Assembly (NCBI RefSeq): GCF_947623445.1 | Contig: NC_135243.1 | Coordinates: forward strand, 20,034,479 to 20,098,478 | DNA: 64,000 nucleotides | Source of the DNA: Clavelina lepadiformis | Lineage: Eukaryota; Chordata; Ascidiacea; Aplousobranchia; Clavelinidae | Direction: 5' to 3' | Shown here: one piece after another, positions 21,660 through 32,966 of the stretch | Layout: the number at the start of each line of letters is the position of its first letter | Position numbering within the stretch: position 1 is the stretch's first letter | Notes under the pieces: generated by a model | Databases searched by the model: none | The model's input: only the letters and a program-made list of their open reading frames with translations | Told to the model about the DNA's origin: nothing | Position numbers and translations under genes: made by a program

Positions 21660-24600
21660 TCAGACAAGAAAGGGTGAATCTAGTACGGCTAGGCCGCTAC
21701 TAATACCTCCATCATTATGTTCGTGGGACTTTGAACGCAGAAGATGACCAGCAGAATAATTTTCAATAACATCATTTCCTCGTCTGCAAAACCAAAACTT
21801 GAGTTCAAACACGAATTTTGTTCACAAAAAAACAATGCTTCAAAACTTTCAATTATTCCTTTCCTACCAAATGCTATTTTGGTGTCAAACGAGCTACAGT
21901 AATATATTGAGCAATAAAAAAGCATACTAACAAAACTTACGCCAGTATTACACCAAATATTCCTAACTCGCTTATAGCTTGTACTTTTTGGTGACCACTA
22001 GCAGTAACAAATATATTATCCAATGGTTTTGGGCAGATTTTTTCCATCAAAATATAAGCACATCGTCTTTTATCGTTGCCAATCTCACAGAGTAAAGTCA
22101 CTATATCTTCACCATAAATGTTGTTCCCTTAAAAGAGAAATAAACAAAAACTTCTCTATGTAGTCAGGTGGTTGATAGAGAAAATACTTTGAAACTTTTC
22201 TAATCGAATGAGACATCTGTTTTAAAGATTTCACCTCCTCCTTCCAGCTGTGGTTTTAAAACATAAAGGTCAGGATTTGTGAGAGCCATCTGCACAGCAT
22301 GGTTGCCATCAGAATTCTGTTAAGTGTAAAATCTACAGTATATGGTTCTGTGTACGTCATAAAGTCTGAACATCAACATCAGCAGCAGCAAGAAATACAA
22401 ACAAAAATAAAACAAAATTTTCGGCCAAAATGAAAAAAAAGGAAATCAAAAGCAATGACAAATAGCAAATTAAGCCTTTCTATTTAAATATAAAGAGAAG
22501 ATACTAAATTCGGTGATCAACAATGAAGCATAAATTTTGAATGTAGGTTTACATACAAAACAAATTTACAAAAACATTGTTTTTTATTTTACTTAAAATA
22601 TATCTTGCTAAATGTAATTACATTTTTTTTAAATTGCATGAAATAATAAAGATTATTTATGATTTTACTTGGCATTTGCGAAAAAAAAACATTGAAATTA
22701 ATTTACCATTTCTAACTCATAGAATCCAGCAAAAGTGCTCCTTAATTTTTGGACAACGTCGACGTCATCAATAAATCTTTCAAGAACATCAGGTTTTGCC
22801 AGGACTTCTTGCATCTTTTTGCATCCGGCAAGTTGGTAGCCAATACTGGGACAAAGTATGGCACGACTCATTTCGACTTTGAGGCGAACATCCCAAAACT
22901 GCAATCGTGTTTAAACAATTTAAGATTATGTTACAGCTTGCAGAAACATTAGATTTTCAACAGCAATGCATAAAATAGATTTATGTTATGTGAAAGTTTC
23001 TTTGTATACAAGATTGTTTTTAGACAAGTACCTGCTCACCGGTGTAATCGTCTGCAGTGTAAAGAACTCGAAAGTAAACGATGGCAACTTCTTCGTCGTC
23101 ACTATGGTGAAGTATCAATAATTTACAAGACATCATGCGTGTTCTTTATGAATATTTAACACATTTGTGGATATACTGTAATTCGATAAAAGCACTCACA
23201 CAAAGAGCTTGCCATCTGGTGATAGTGCGATGCTTGCAATAAGCTCCCAACATGTCTTTCTTCTCACTATGATGTGTTCATCGAGGTCATAAATTGCATA
23301 TTCCACAGCTCGTTGATCAAAAATGTTTGGTTTATTTTCGTTGTATAAGATTAAGATAATGGCATTTGGGTTGCCGTAATCTTTCCAAGCGGTTAAAAAT
23401 CCATGGGCAACTCTACTTAAGCTTTCATTTTTAGGCAGATGAGCAGTAAGTTCTTTCATTTTTGCATATTGTAAGACATCAGAATGGACAGAACTCAGTC
23501 CACTGCCAAGTTTTACGCTACCTGAAGCAATTGTATTTATTTCAATTTGCTTGGGAACGAAAAATTCTTTTCCACTCTTGTCCGCAATGCATTGAAACAT
23601 GTAATCAGATCGCAAAATCCCGAAATCTAACCTCTAGGCAAAAATACAATAAAGCAAATTATACAAACCTACAACCTCTACAAACCACTCAGGCAACTAA
23701 TTAAGCGATTACTACTACCAGACAGTCTCACGCAGCAGATTCAACCAGAAGGTAAAAAACAAAAAGTCCTTTTTAGGACTATACCCCTCCCCCCCTCCCT
23801 AACGGGAAAGAAAGATATGGCTCTGACATATAAAGACAGAGTAAAAAGAAGAGAGGAATGGAAATTTAAAATTCCAGCAGATTACAATAAAGATAGAGAA
23901 GTCTCCATTAAACTGACGGACCACGCAACAAGGAAAGAAATATATCTGTTGCTAACTTCAGCTAAAGTTCAACTATCCGACATAGAAGGCATAGTACAAC
24001 GCCCAGGAAAGATAGTTGAACTCACATGCCAGTCAAAGGAGAGAGCCTTAAGAGTGGCTGAAAAACTCAAGCATAGAGACAACATATCAAACGTAATTGC
24101 ACACGGCGACGAATACGCAAAACTAACAGTAGGATGGGTCCCCATTGACTTTCCTCAAAGAGCGATTGACGAAGCATTTAGCAGAATGGGCTACGTAAAA
24201 CCAGCAATCCATGCAAAAGACACAATCTGCAGAAAGCAAGACGGACGGAGAATCCTGACGTACAAAAAAGAAAATCTAGAAAAAGTAAGACCACCTTCGT
24301 ATATCCACTTTGGACACTATCGCTTTTGGATAGAATACGAAGGACAGGAAAAAACATGCAGTTACTGCTCGGAACCAGGACATCTCGTACGAGATTGCCG
24401 ATACAGAATCCAAAACCAAGCAAAAACCTCACACACTTCGGAAGACCAGGAAAACCACACAACGACGGAAGGAATCACCTTCACACAAAACAATCCCGAT
24501 GCCACAGACGAACCCGACCCAACTCCAGCCGAATCTGTACAGCCGAGATACAACAAAGTACAGCACTCCACACCAGCAAACAAGCAACAAACGAAAGGTA

Positions 24601-27600
24601 ACGCAATCGAAAAACAATTGTTTGACCTATTCGATGGTTCTCCTCTAGCCACTAGCATAACCGAAGAAACAACGCCACAACGACAAAGAGACATAGCAGC
24701 CGCCTACTCGAACCGGGAAAACCAACAAAGGCAGAAAAGCACCAAGCGAAGGGAAAGAACACCTAACAATTCGAGCGACGAAAAACCTCCCCCACGAAAA
24801 CACAAAGAAGACGAAGACTCGGAAACTGACAGCACAGGATCAGACGACACAAGCACCGTCTTTAATAGTTCAATTGATGAAGGTACGTCAAAAGTTACAT
24901 GCAAATGTGGGGCCGAAGTGATGAGGCCAACAGCAAATGAAAAAATAGAATGCCCTAGTTGTTTAAACACATGGTTCTTATGTCATTGTGATGATAACAA
25001 CTTACAATATACAAATAGATACAGACAGTTTCAATGTGATGTATGCACCTATAGCCATGTTCCAGATGAGATGCAAACGAACCACACTGTATAATATTAT
25101 TTTAGAACTTATTTGTTTTTTGTGATGTCAAAACCTTTACCCGTGTTTTTTACAGAAGTTGAACGTACATTGTTACCCACCAAATCTCTTATCTTAATTA
25201 CCCTCATGGCCGCTTATCTCAAACTAAACACTTTAAATTGCCAAGGGCTTAATTGCAAATCGAAACGCACAGAACTCTTCGAATTCCTAAAAAGGCAAGA
25301 CGCGCACGTGCACCTGCTGCAAGAAACCAGATGTGCTCCGCACAACGAATTAAAATGGCGCTCGGAATGGGGCAAAGATAAAGCAATATTTAACTCGTGT
25401 TCTAGAAAATCAATGCCCAACAAAGGAGTAGCAATCTTAATTAACCACCCAGCCATAGAATTTAAGAAATGGGACCTGGACGAAGAGGGCCGACTGATCG
25501 CTGCGACCCTAACAATTTACCACGAAGTAATAAAACTCATAAATGTTTACGCCCCAAATGTAAAAGCCCACTCGACAAACGAAAACAACCTATTTTTTGA
25601 ACGCGCCCACCAGTATTTCACAGACAACGTCCCGACAATACTCGCAGGCGATTTTAACATCGTCGACGACCCCCAACTCGATAAAGACCCCCCGAAGCGA
25701 ATCAACGCAAGGAAAAGCGAACTGAAAGTCCTATGCGAAACCCATGACCTAAAAGACCACTTTCGAACTTTAAAGGGCAACGAAAAACAGTTCTCTTGGC
25801 AAGACGGCAACAGTAAATCGCGCCTAGACAGATTCTACCTGTCAAATAACATAACGGCTACGGAAATAGAATACGAGCACACGCACCTGTCAGACCATAA
25901 AATCGTAAAAATCCACATCAATGTTACAGCCCCCCCACCAAGGGGAAAACGCCGATGGATAAACAACACGCAGATATACAAATTTGAACCTTTTTTAAAC
26001 GCGATAAAAGAAAAATGGCCGCTTTGGGCAACGCTCAAGCCATTGTACTTCGACAATCCAAGCGACTGGTGGACCGAAATTAAAAAAAGACTAAAAACGC
26101 TGATACGCCGATCTACCAAAGAAATGAACGCGGCAAACAACGAGAAAAGTGCAGAAACGATAAAAGCCTACGAAGATGCAATCGCAGCCTTAGGCAACAA
26201 TGAAATAACATACAGCGAGTACCTGGACGCAAAACGCAACCTACGAAACCAAAGAAAAAAAGAAACCATAGAAAAAACGGCCAAAAACAGAAAATTCGAA
26301 GGAAAACTAGGCAGCAAAGCGTTTTTTCAAAAATATAAAAACAAACAGAAACAAACGTTTATATCCGAACTCTACGATGAAAACTTCCTCCCAACTCAAA
26401 ACCCAAAAGAAATGACAAAACTCGCTCAGTCATTTTACGAACAATTGTACAAAAAAACGGAAACGAACGAAAACGCGCAGTATGCTTTCTTAAACGAAAC
26501 CACCCGAAAATTAAATACGGAAGATAACAAAAATCTAGAAAAACCAATAACCATAGAAGAAATTGAAAACGCAGTAAAATCTATGAAAAACGGAAAATCA
26601 CCCGGCCCTGACGGCTTATCCGCAGAACTCTATAAAGAATGTTGGCCACTAATAAGAAACGAAATACGAGAGCTCATACAATACTGGTTTGACCAAAAAG
26701 TAATCCCCAGGGAAATTAAAAAAGGTATCATAACTCTCATCCACAAAAAAGGAGATGACGCAGACCTAAAAAATTATAGGCCCATAACGCTGCTAAACGT
26801 AGAATACAAAATATATACCAAAATATTAACAAACAGATTAAAAGAAATTATGCCAAATTTGATAGGAGACGGTGGGAAAAACAATAAGCGAAGGCACCAC
26901 CCTTCTAAGAGACCTCTTCGAACAGAGCTCAAAAAGAGGGCTCGAGGCGTTTCTTGTCTCACTAGACTTTGAAAAAGCTTTCGATTCTATAGAAAAAGAC
27001 TGGCTAAAAAAAAATCTGTGCGCGATAAATCTATCCACTAAAATACGGCACATTATCGAAAACCTATACGAAGACAGCACCGCCGAAATTATGATAAACG
27101 GTCACCGATCAGCGGAAATAACGCTAGACAGAGGAGTAAGACAAGGCGACCCACTAAGCTTTTTTTTATTTCTAATCGCAACCGAACCCTTGACTGAAAA
27201 ACTGAGCAAAACCCAAGACATAAAAGGAATCCAATTAAGCGGTCGAAGAGAAATTAAGAATGTCAGCTATGCAGACGATGTGACTCTAACACTGAAAAAT
27301 ATCGCTTCAGTTGAAAAAGCCCTAGACCTCGTCGAAAAATTTAAACCCGCCTCGGGACTTAAATTAAACATCAAAAAAACCCAAGGCCTGATAATAAACG
27401 GCGACCCCCCAACACTCCTACTACCAGATATAAAATGGAACAAAACAACCCTAAATCTACTCGGCACGACAATCGGAATAATAAATTTGAACCACCTCTG
27501 GCAAGAAACCCAAAAACAAGTCGAAAACAAAATAGAAGAAATTAAAAAAACGTACGCCACGCTCGACGCTAAAGAAATTCTAATCAAATCGAAGCTTTTA

Positions 27601-30192
27601 GCAATCACCAACAACGCGGCGCAAACGTATCCTCCCCCAGTAAACAGAATGCGATCAATAAACGAAAAAGTAAAAAATTACGCAGTAGGAAAATTCCCCC
27701 ACGTAAATATAGACACCCTTCAACTCCCGAAACTCGAGGGCGGCCTAAACCTCCCAAACTTCGAAATATACGCGGACTTAACGTATCTAAAATCCATCAG
27801 AAAATACTGCCTTGCCAGAGTTCTAAACGAGCCCCTTAGCGCCCACAACAGCTATATCGAATACCAGATTGGCCACGTAATTCCCCGAACTTTAGAAGTT
27901 GTACACCTAAACAATCTCCCCCACACCGACATCCGATCCCCATATTATGAAAAAGTAATCGAAATTATTAAAAAATACGATCTGAAAAAAATTGACCTCA
28001 TCTGCGGAAGTCTAAAAAAACGTACAACAGAATAATAAGCAAACCAAGAACACAATCCAGAAATACCCAAACAGAACGCAAAAGATGGGAGAGAATACAC
28101 TGCCCTGAACTCCCAAGCTATCTACGGACCTTTAACTTTAAACTCGAAAGCAACCTGCTACCTTTTAACACAGATATAAACCAATACGCACCAACAACAA
28201 AAAACAGCTGCCGTTTTTGTAGAATCGGACCAGATACCGCCTACCACTTATTTCACAAATGCCCCCAGACCAAGATACAATGGAAAAAAACAATAACGAT
28301 CGCCGAAAAAACATTAAACCTAAAAATTAATAAAGAAAATGTCGAGAAGCTGTGCGCCCTCAGGCACGACATGGGACTCGAACTAAACACCGACAAAGTT
28401 CTCACCGTACTAATTACAACGATGAACCACCAAATATGGAAAACGAGACTTAAATGCGTAATCGAGAACCAACAGTTCTCCTCAGAAAAACTGTCGAACG
28501 ATATTTACAGAAGTTTTAAATACAGAATCTCCACCCTACGCAAAAATAACCCAGACATTGTAAGAAACCTTACCATCCCCCTCTGAACATGTAACGTCTA
28601 TACCATTTGTGTGTTTATATGCGTTCTGGAATGTACGCCTTTACCTACTTTTGTCTTCGCACTGTTTATGCTTCAGTCTCATAATGCGTATTGTGAAATA
28701 TAAAATGACAATCTATCACAAATATATATGTAATCATTCCTCATCAATTGCATCTGTCTGAATATAATTATTTACATGACATGTATATGCCTCCAAAACG
28801 GAGAAATATTGTACCAAGAACACTCATTATAGTACTCTCATCATGTATTCGCATTGTCTATGCTTCATTCTCATAATGTGTATTGTGAAACATAAAATGA
28901 CATCCTATCACAACTATATATGTTATCATTCCTAATCAATTGCATCTGTCTGAATATAAAGATTTATATAACATGTATACGCCTCCAAAACGGAGAAATA
29001 TTGTACCAACACTTGCTGTAACTTAAACGAAATGATTTTTGATCTCGTTCTTTTTTTAAATCCTTTATTCGCGTGCAAATAATCCTTTTAATCGTGAATA
29101 AACAAAAAAAAAAAATACAATAAAGCAAATTAGAGTTTTTCTCGTTCTATAATAATATATTGCACTTTATACATTTTACACGGTGGCACAGAATATTTAC
29201 CAGTAACAAGCCACACGTTACATACAGTAAATATTTTAAGATAGTCGTTATGAAGCTGGAGAAAACTTTATACAAAAGTATATGGCAAAACTGAAAAACT
29301 TTCCGCCAAAGTTGATAGTACAATAGGTAGGCCTATATACCTTTTTACCAGATGCCTTTGAAGCTTTGTAAATATCATACAGCCTCTTGGTAAAATCATC
29401 AACTTTGATAACGCTATGAATGGGATTAACAGCTTTAAATATCGTGGAGTTTATAAGAAATGAGCATTAAACGCTAACGAAAAATTACTTAACGTATCAC
29501 TCTCACTTCTTAAAAGCAGATAACATAAATTCATCGTCCTGGCTAACATCATGTATCAACTTATTGATGTGAGGTTGTAAAAATGTCAAGAGTTGAAATC
29601 CATCTTTGGGGATAGGTGAAGGTAGCAAAGAGCATGGAACACACATGTATGTCTACAAACAACAGGAAACCAACAAGGTACTAAGTTAGGTATTTGTGAG
29701 TGAGTCCATAAAGTGAGTCTACCACGCTCTTTAACGGATGCAGACACGCGGAGCTAAAGTATGGGTATATTACAGTAGCACGCATTGTTCGCAGTTAACC
29801 TCGTTCCAAGGCACTAAGTTATCAGTATTGTCAAAGATGTCAACATATGTAGCCTATATGTCAATATATGCATTATAGGCCAGAATTCGCAACTGGTTTC
29901 AATGAGTTTAAACAAGTTGTTCGTTTTTCCAACAAAATTTTATCTAAGTTTTTTTGAAATTTCGGATGATAGGGGTGGTGAGTATAAACTTAAAAACGCT
30001 GTACTGTTAATATCAACACTCCGTATATATGCATCATGAAACAAACTACTGTATTGTTAAAATACAAACCTTTGTTGGTGATTGGCCATCTCTTTTCCGC
30101 ATAAGAATCCCTTTTGAAACGCAAACGTCACGTGTACTTTCCACCAAGCTGTTGACATTTTCTTTTTCCAATTTGGAACACAATGAAAACAT
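21660..30192 (-). CDS. GSS: Glutathione-synthetase-like ligase, copy 1c (9 exons, LINE in intron 3)
   Basis: Exons in reading order are 30070-30192, 29507-29652, 29341-29413, 23200-23633, 23032-23101, 22707-22898, 22235-22316, 21941-22127 and 21660-21783. Every exon has the same length as in 1a, giving 476 residues with GT-AG introns. ATP-grasp motifs EINTI, QLAGCKK and ILMEKI are present. Differences from 1a: the Gly-rich loop reads KPQLEGGG (Arg to Leu at a position otherwise Arg in copies 1a, 1b, 2a, 2b and human), human position 214 is Lys, and the acceptor loop reads GGISSGLAVLDSPFLV. Intron 1 is 417 bp against 1027 bp in 1a. A 5.45-kb LINE in antisense orientation enlarges intron 3 to 5.7 kb. 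The reading frame is intact, but both the Leu change and the LINE could lower function. Confidence 0.9.
23641..23661. repeat. LINE target-site duplication, left
   Basis: 21 bp beginning AAAATACAATAAAG, repeated exactly at 29112-29132. The uninterrupted site in unit 2, with two substitutions, is at about 60216-60236, inside intron 3 of synthetase 2c. Confidence 0.92.
23817..25094 (+). CDS. LINE ORF1 protein with CCHC zinc knuckle
   Basis: 425 residues from ATG. ORF1 proteins of this group bind RNA and act as nucleic-acid chaperones in the LINE ribonucleoprotein. The N-terminal half (about 60-180) has the character of the RRM-like region seen in Tx1 ORF1s. A CCHC knuckle CSYCSEPGHLVRDC lies at about residues 181-194. 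A long Gln/Glu/Lys/Ser-rich low-complexity stretch follows (about 200-350). The C terminus carries a second Cys-rich cluster with CKCGAEV, CPSC and CDVC, suggesting an additional zinc-binding module. The frame is fully open. The stop lies about 30 bp before the first candidate start of ORF2. Confidence 0.88.
   Translation: MALTYKDRVKRREEWKFKIPADYNKDREVSIKLTDHATRKEIYLLLTSAKVQLSDIEGIVQRPGKIVELTCQSKERALRVAEKLKHRDNISNVIAHGDEYAKLTVGWVPIDFPQRAIDEAFSRMGYVKPAIHAKDTICRKQDGRRILTYKKENLEKVRPPSYIHFGHYRFWIEYEGQEKTCSYCSEPGHLVRDCRYRIQNQAKTSHTSEDQENHTTTEGITFTQNNPDATDEPDPTPAESVQPRYNKVQHSTPANKQQTKGNAIEKQLFDLFDGSPLATSITEETTPQRQRDIAAAYSNRENQQRQKSTKRRERTPNNSSDEKPPPRKHKEDEDSETDSTGSDDTSTVFNSSIDEGTSKVTCKCGAEVMRPTANEKIECPSCLNTWFLCHCDDNNLQYTNRYRQFQCDVCTYSHVPDEMQTNHTV
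25125..28586 (+). pseudogene. LINE ORF2: endonuclease-reverse transcriptase, two frameshifts
   Basis: Candidate starts are ATG at 25125 or 25206. The endonuclease domain shows LNTLNCQG, LLQETR, LAGDFNIV, SRLDRFYLS and LSDHKIV. RT motifs follow: KSPGPDGLSAELYKE, NYRPITLLNVEYK, SLDFEKAFDSIE, RGVRQGDPLS and the catalytic YADD. A C-terminal CRFC...H...C knuckle occurs near 28210-28265. The frame shifts near 26865-26871, where the stretch before GKTISEGTT is shortened, and again in an A-run near 28012-28020, after which the original frame resumes to the stop at 28586. The total of roughly 1,150 residues is normal for the clade. Domain order is complete, so the copy was disabled by only a few events. 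Confidence 0.88.
28655..29012 (+). repeat. Tandem duplication in LINE 3' UTR
   Basis: Two direct copies of about 165 bp, 28655-28818 and 28849-29012, each running from a TCGCA-TGT-TATGCTTCA-type start to CGGAGAAATATTGTACCAA. They differ by scattered substitutions, so the duplication is older than this insertion and probably belongs to the LINE lineage. Confidence 0.85.
29112..29132. repeat. LINE target-site duplication, right
   Basis: Exact repeat of 23641-23661, directly after the A-rich tail of the LINE and followed by resumed synthetase intron 3 sequence. Confidence 0.92.
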
Positions 30193-31020
30193 GTTGTTTT
30201 AAATGCAAGGACTTACACAATACTGTTAAGTTTCTGTTATGTATTTAAAAGAAAATCTTTTATTTCTTGAAAATCTCTTGTGCAATGTAAGTCGTAAACG
30301 GTTTGTAGCCTGCACAGCCCATAGGGCAATGTAAGCGATAATACTTTTAAAGCGATAAGATTTATTTGTTGAGGCGATGCCTTCATCTAGTGTTGGTATT
30401 AGTATTATTAACACATGTAATGCGACTAATGTAGGCTCTCGTAAGTTTCTTAAGCCATTCAGTAGTAGCAAATCAAACTTAACTATCACTTAAAACATCT
30501 ACAACGAATAGGAAAACTTAATTTTACTTTTAACAATGTACATGTCCATATTTTTACTCCACATGGTGTCTCATCGAGTGTTCATCATGTCTGGCAAAAC
30601 ATCAAACTTTTACTCTGACACTTTCACTTCTCGTAAGTGCTTTTCAAAAAGGTGTTGCACCGTTCCTTTTTCACATGTTACATTTATATTAAACTGACTG
30701 CAAACAAGCTAAGCCTATCGGACTCCTAACACTGTTGTTGCAGGAAATCGTGTCGCTTCAATAAGAAGCACCCGGAAATGATGTCAAAATTTTCAGTTAT
30801 ACCGGAAAGATATTTTCCTGCTAGATAAGGCGCAACAGTTAAAACAGTATCCGTAGTGTTTAATTCTAAACACGACCATCTACACACATTCAAATCATCT
30901 AAAATGGAACATAATCACCGATAGCAATTATATGTTCAATCGTTAAATATATTCAGTTCTATTGCTCAAACTAAACAAACATTTTACAGTTGTAAATCAG
31001 TTTTGAAGAGTATTTTAAAA
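30193..31020 (-). promoter_or_regulatory. 5' flank of synthetase gene 1c
   Basis: This is the inverted counterpart of the region upstream of 1a. It includes an 87-codon open frame (30226-30489, -) ending 34 bp before the synthetase start, also open upstream of 2c but interrupted upstream of 2a. It probably contains the promoter and leader. No individual element is assigned. Confidence 0.35.
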
Positions 31021-31270
31021 AAACGAATGAATGATGAAACGATTGATGATAAATGTTACTTATTATAGCCATAAAATGAAGCGTATTTAAAGATTTTGTT
31101 GTTGTTTTAAATTACAGTGAACAGCATAAAATGCGGCGGGGTCAATATGCATTTACGTACATTTTCAATGATCATTGGGCTGAAACTTAAACCTTTAAGT
31201 TAAGAGAGTGATCATTTCACCGAAAGTAGGTCACGTCACTCATAGGTACAGATAAGTGGTTATGTTAGGA

Positions 31271-31570
31271 CAGTGGCTTTCAACCTTTCATGGCTCGTGT
31301 CCCCCTTATAGTGACCCTCAAAATCCGTGCCCCTTGCACATCAATAAAATATGCAAATTGTTGATTGCAAAACACTTCTGTACTTCACTACTACATTTGC
31401 AGTAGCTGTCGAGCCGTAAATTTTGCACGGCAAGCATAAGCACAAAAACGTGAGAAACTTGTGTCCCGCTTTGCCTCGACTTCCATTACTACTACACTAT
31501 AGCTCAATAGTGAGGCATCTGCTCGTGGCCCGCTGAGAAAGACCCCATGGCCCCCGTTTGAGAAACCCAG
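31271..31570. mobile_element. hAT-like MITE
   Basis: A 300-bp non-coding element starting CAGTGGCTTTCAACC and ending TTTGAGAAACCCAG, the style of many hAT ends. Flanks TGTTAGGA and GGTTAAAA may be a worn 8-bp duplication (GGTTAGAA at the unit 2 copy, a 6 of 8 match). Inverted repeats are imperfect. The complete copy in unit 2 is 62373-62672; truncated copies are at 21296 and 57872. Confidence 0.5.
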
Positions 31571-31675
31571 GGTTAAAAAAATTGTTTTGCAAAATCTTGA
31601 TTTTAGTTATCTAGGGTTTCATTAAACTTAGATTTAGATTAGAAGGTAGATTTGCATTTTTTTATAACATCTAAC

Positions 31676-32509
31676 TTAGGTTAACAAGAAACTGTGAAAA
31701 AGAGCTTTGAACGCACGATTTTTTTCCGGTGAAATTGTGGAAGCCTTAAGTTAACGTAACGTGCAAACGCACATGTAGGCCTACAAACTTCTCCAGATGT
31801 CAAAAACATTCCTTTCTATCCGATTTTAAAGCATTTTTATTTCTTACGCTTTAGGTTAAAGGTATTCTGACATCACAATGTTACAGAAAACAACCAAACG
31901 CGTTGCAATGACAAACCCATGAAGCCTGTAGTAAAGGGAACATGGGCAATGTCCATTTTACTAGCAACCGTTCTAGGTTTCAGGAGGTTTGTATTTGAGT
32001 TACACAGTGTGGCCAATAAACAAAAAGCATTACAACTGGCCGCTGTTGTATGTATAAGACCAAACCAACCACAGCAAACTAGATTTTTGTCCTAAGGATA
32101 AAGAAAAACAGTTTCAGTTTCATTTAAACATGTCATATAAGATGCGGAAAATCTACTTCGTTGTATATATTTCTTATGACAAGGGTGGGAATCAGTTCGT
32201 GTCAACTTGACCTGGTGAAGGCCAGGTTACTGCATTTTGCATTTCATTATCAGGAGAAACAAAACATCCAGAAATATCGTTTTTCCGAAAGCAAATCTTT
32301 TTGTGTAAACTCATTTAGATTAACGAGACTTACTTGTTCCATTATTTTTATTAGGTTTGTATGAAAAGTGTTGCCGGTTGGCATACGCTACGCAGCAGTA
32401 CTCATCCAGTGAGCTGTCCAGTGATCAAGATGAGGATCAAGACCTTTTATCATCGTACAAGACTTGAAAGTAGTGGTCTTGCATCTTGGTAACATTCCTT
32501 TATCTGGAT
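31676..32509. other. Unit-1-only spacer
   Basis: After the homology with unit 2 ends, about 830 bp has no counterpart in the window. I see no gene here. A short acidic reading frame near 32400-32465 has no supporting context. Confidence 0.5.
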
Positions 32510-32966
32510 GCAACCAACTCAGTTACAGTATTATGCATTAAACAAAACTAAGAGGTATAGTCTTGGGCTAAGCAGATATACCTAACTTGTTACTTTGTTG
32601 GTTTTCTGTTGCTTGTAGACATACATATGTGTTCCATGCTTATTGCTACCTTTACCTATCCCTTTCATAGTGTTATCAAAGTTGAAGATTTCACCAAGAG
32701 GCTATATGATATTTACAAAGCTTCAAAGGCATATGATAAACAAGTATGTACCCATTGTGATGACTTTCAACTTTGCAGAAAGTTTTTCAGTTTTGCCATG
32801 GACTTTTGTTTAACGTTTTCCCCAGCTTCATAACGACTATCTTAAAACATCTACTGTATGTAACGTGTGGCTTGTTACTGGTAAATATTCTGTGCCACCG
32901 TGTAAAAGTTGTAAAGTGCAATATCATATTATAAATCTTGAAAAAAAATAATTTGCTTTATTATAA
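32510..32966 (+). pseudogene. Glutathione-synthetase-like fragment 1d (exons 2-3)
   Basis: This includes the 3' end of intron 1, the acceptor and first part of exon 2 (from 32620, reading TYVCSMLIATFTYP-like sequence), then jumps directly into the end of intron 2 and all of exon 3 (about 32676-32748), followed by intron 3 sequence to 32966. The internal deletion joins two sites sharing the short sequence ATCCC, typical of microhomology-mediated loss. It ends at the duplication junction. It is a relic, and shows that a further + strand copy once stood here. Confidence 0.82.

Larger units (their letters stand above)
23662..29111 (+). mobile_element. Full-length LINE, Tx1/L1 clade
   Basis: A 5.45-kb non-LTR retrotransposon with a 155-bp 5' leader, ORF1 (23817-25094), ORF2 (about 25125-28586), a 3' UTR with a tandem duplication and a short A-rich tail. 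It is flanked by a perfect 21-bp duplication. The apurinic-like endonuclease at the N terminus of ORF2, the RT, the C-terminal zinc knuckle and the CCHC-bearing ORF1 fit the Tx1/L1 group. It lies antisense in intron 3 of synthetase 1c and is absent from unit 2. The perfect duplication and long open frames indicate a young insertion. Two frameshifts in ORF2 make this copy inactive as read. Confidence 0.92.
922..31675 (+). repeat. Segmental duplication, unit 1
   Basis: This is the first copy of a roughly 30-kb block repeated in direct orientation at 33029-62784. Collinearity is shown by constant offsets between matching landmarks: 32103-32111 up to the first LTR, 32132 in the Chapaev-like element, 34335-34351 after the first piggyBac insertion in unit 2, 36576 after the second, and about 31100 once the LINE of unit 1 is passed. 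Homology begins near GCAATGATTGGCCCAAG at 922 and ends near TATAACATCTAAC at 31675. Much of the block is nearly identical between units, with a more diverged stretch over the fucosyltransferase gene. Confidence 0.93.
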
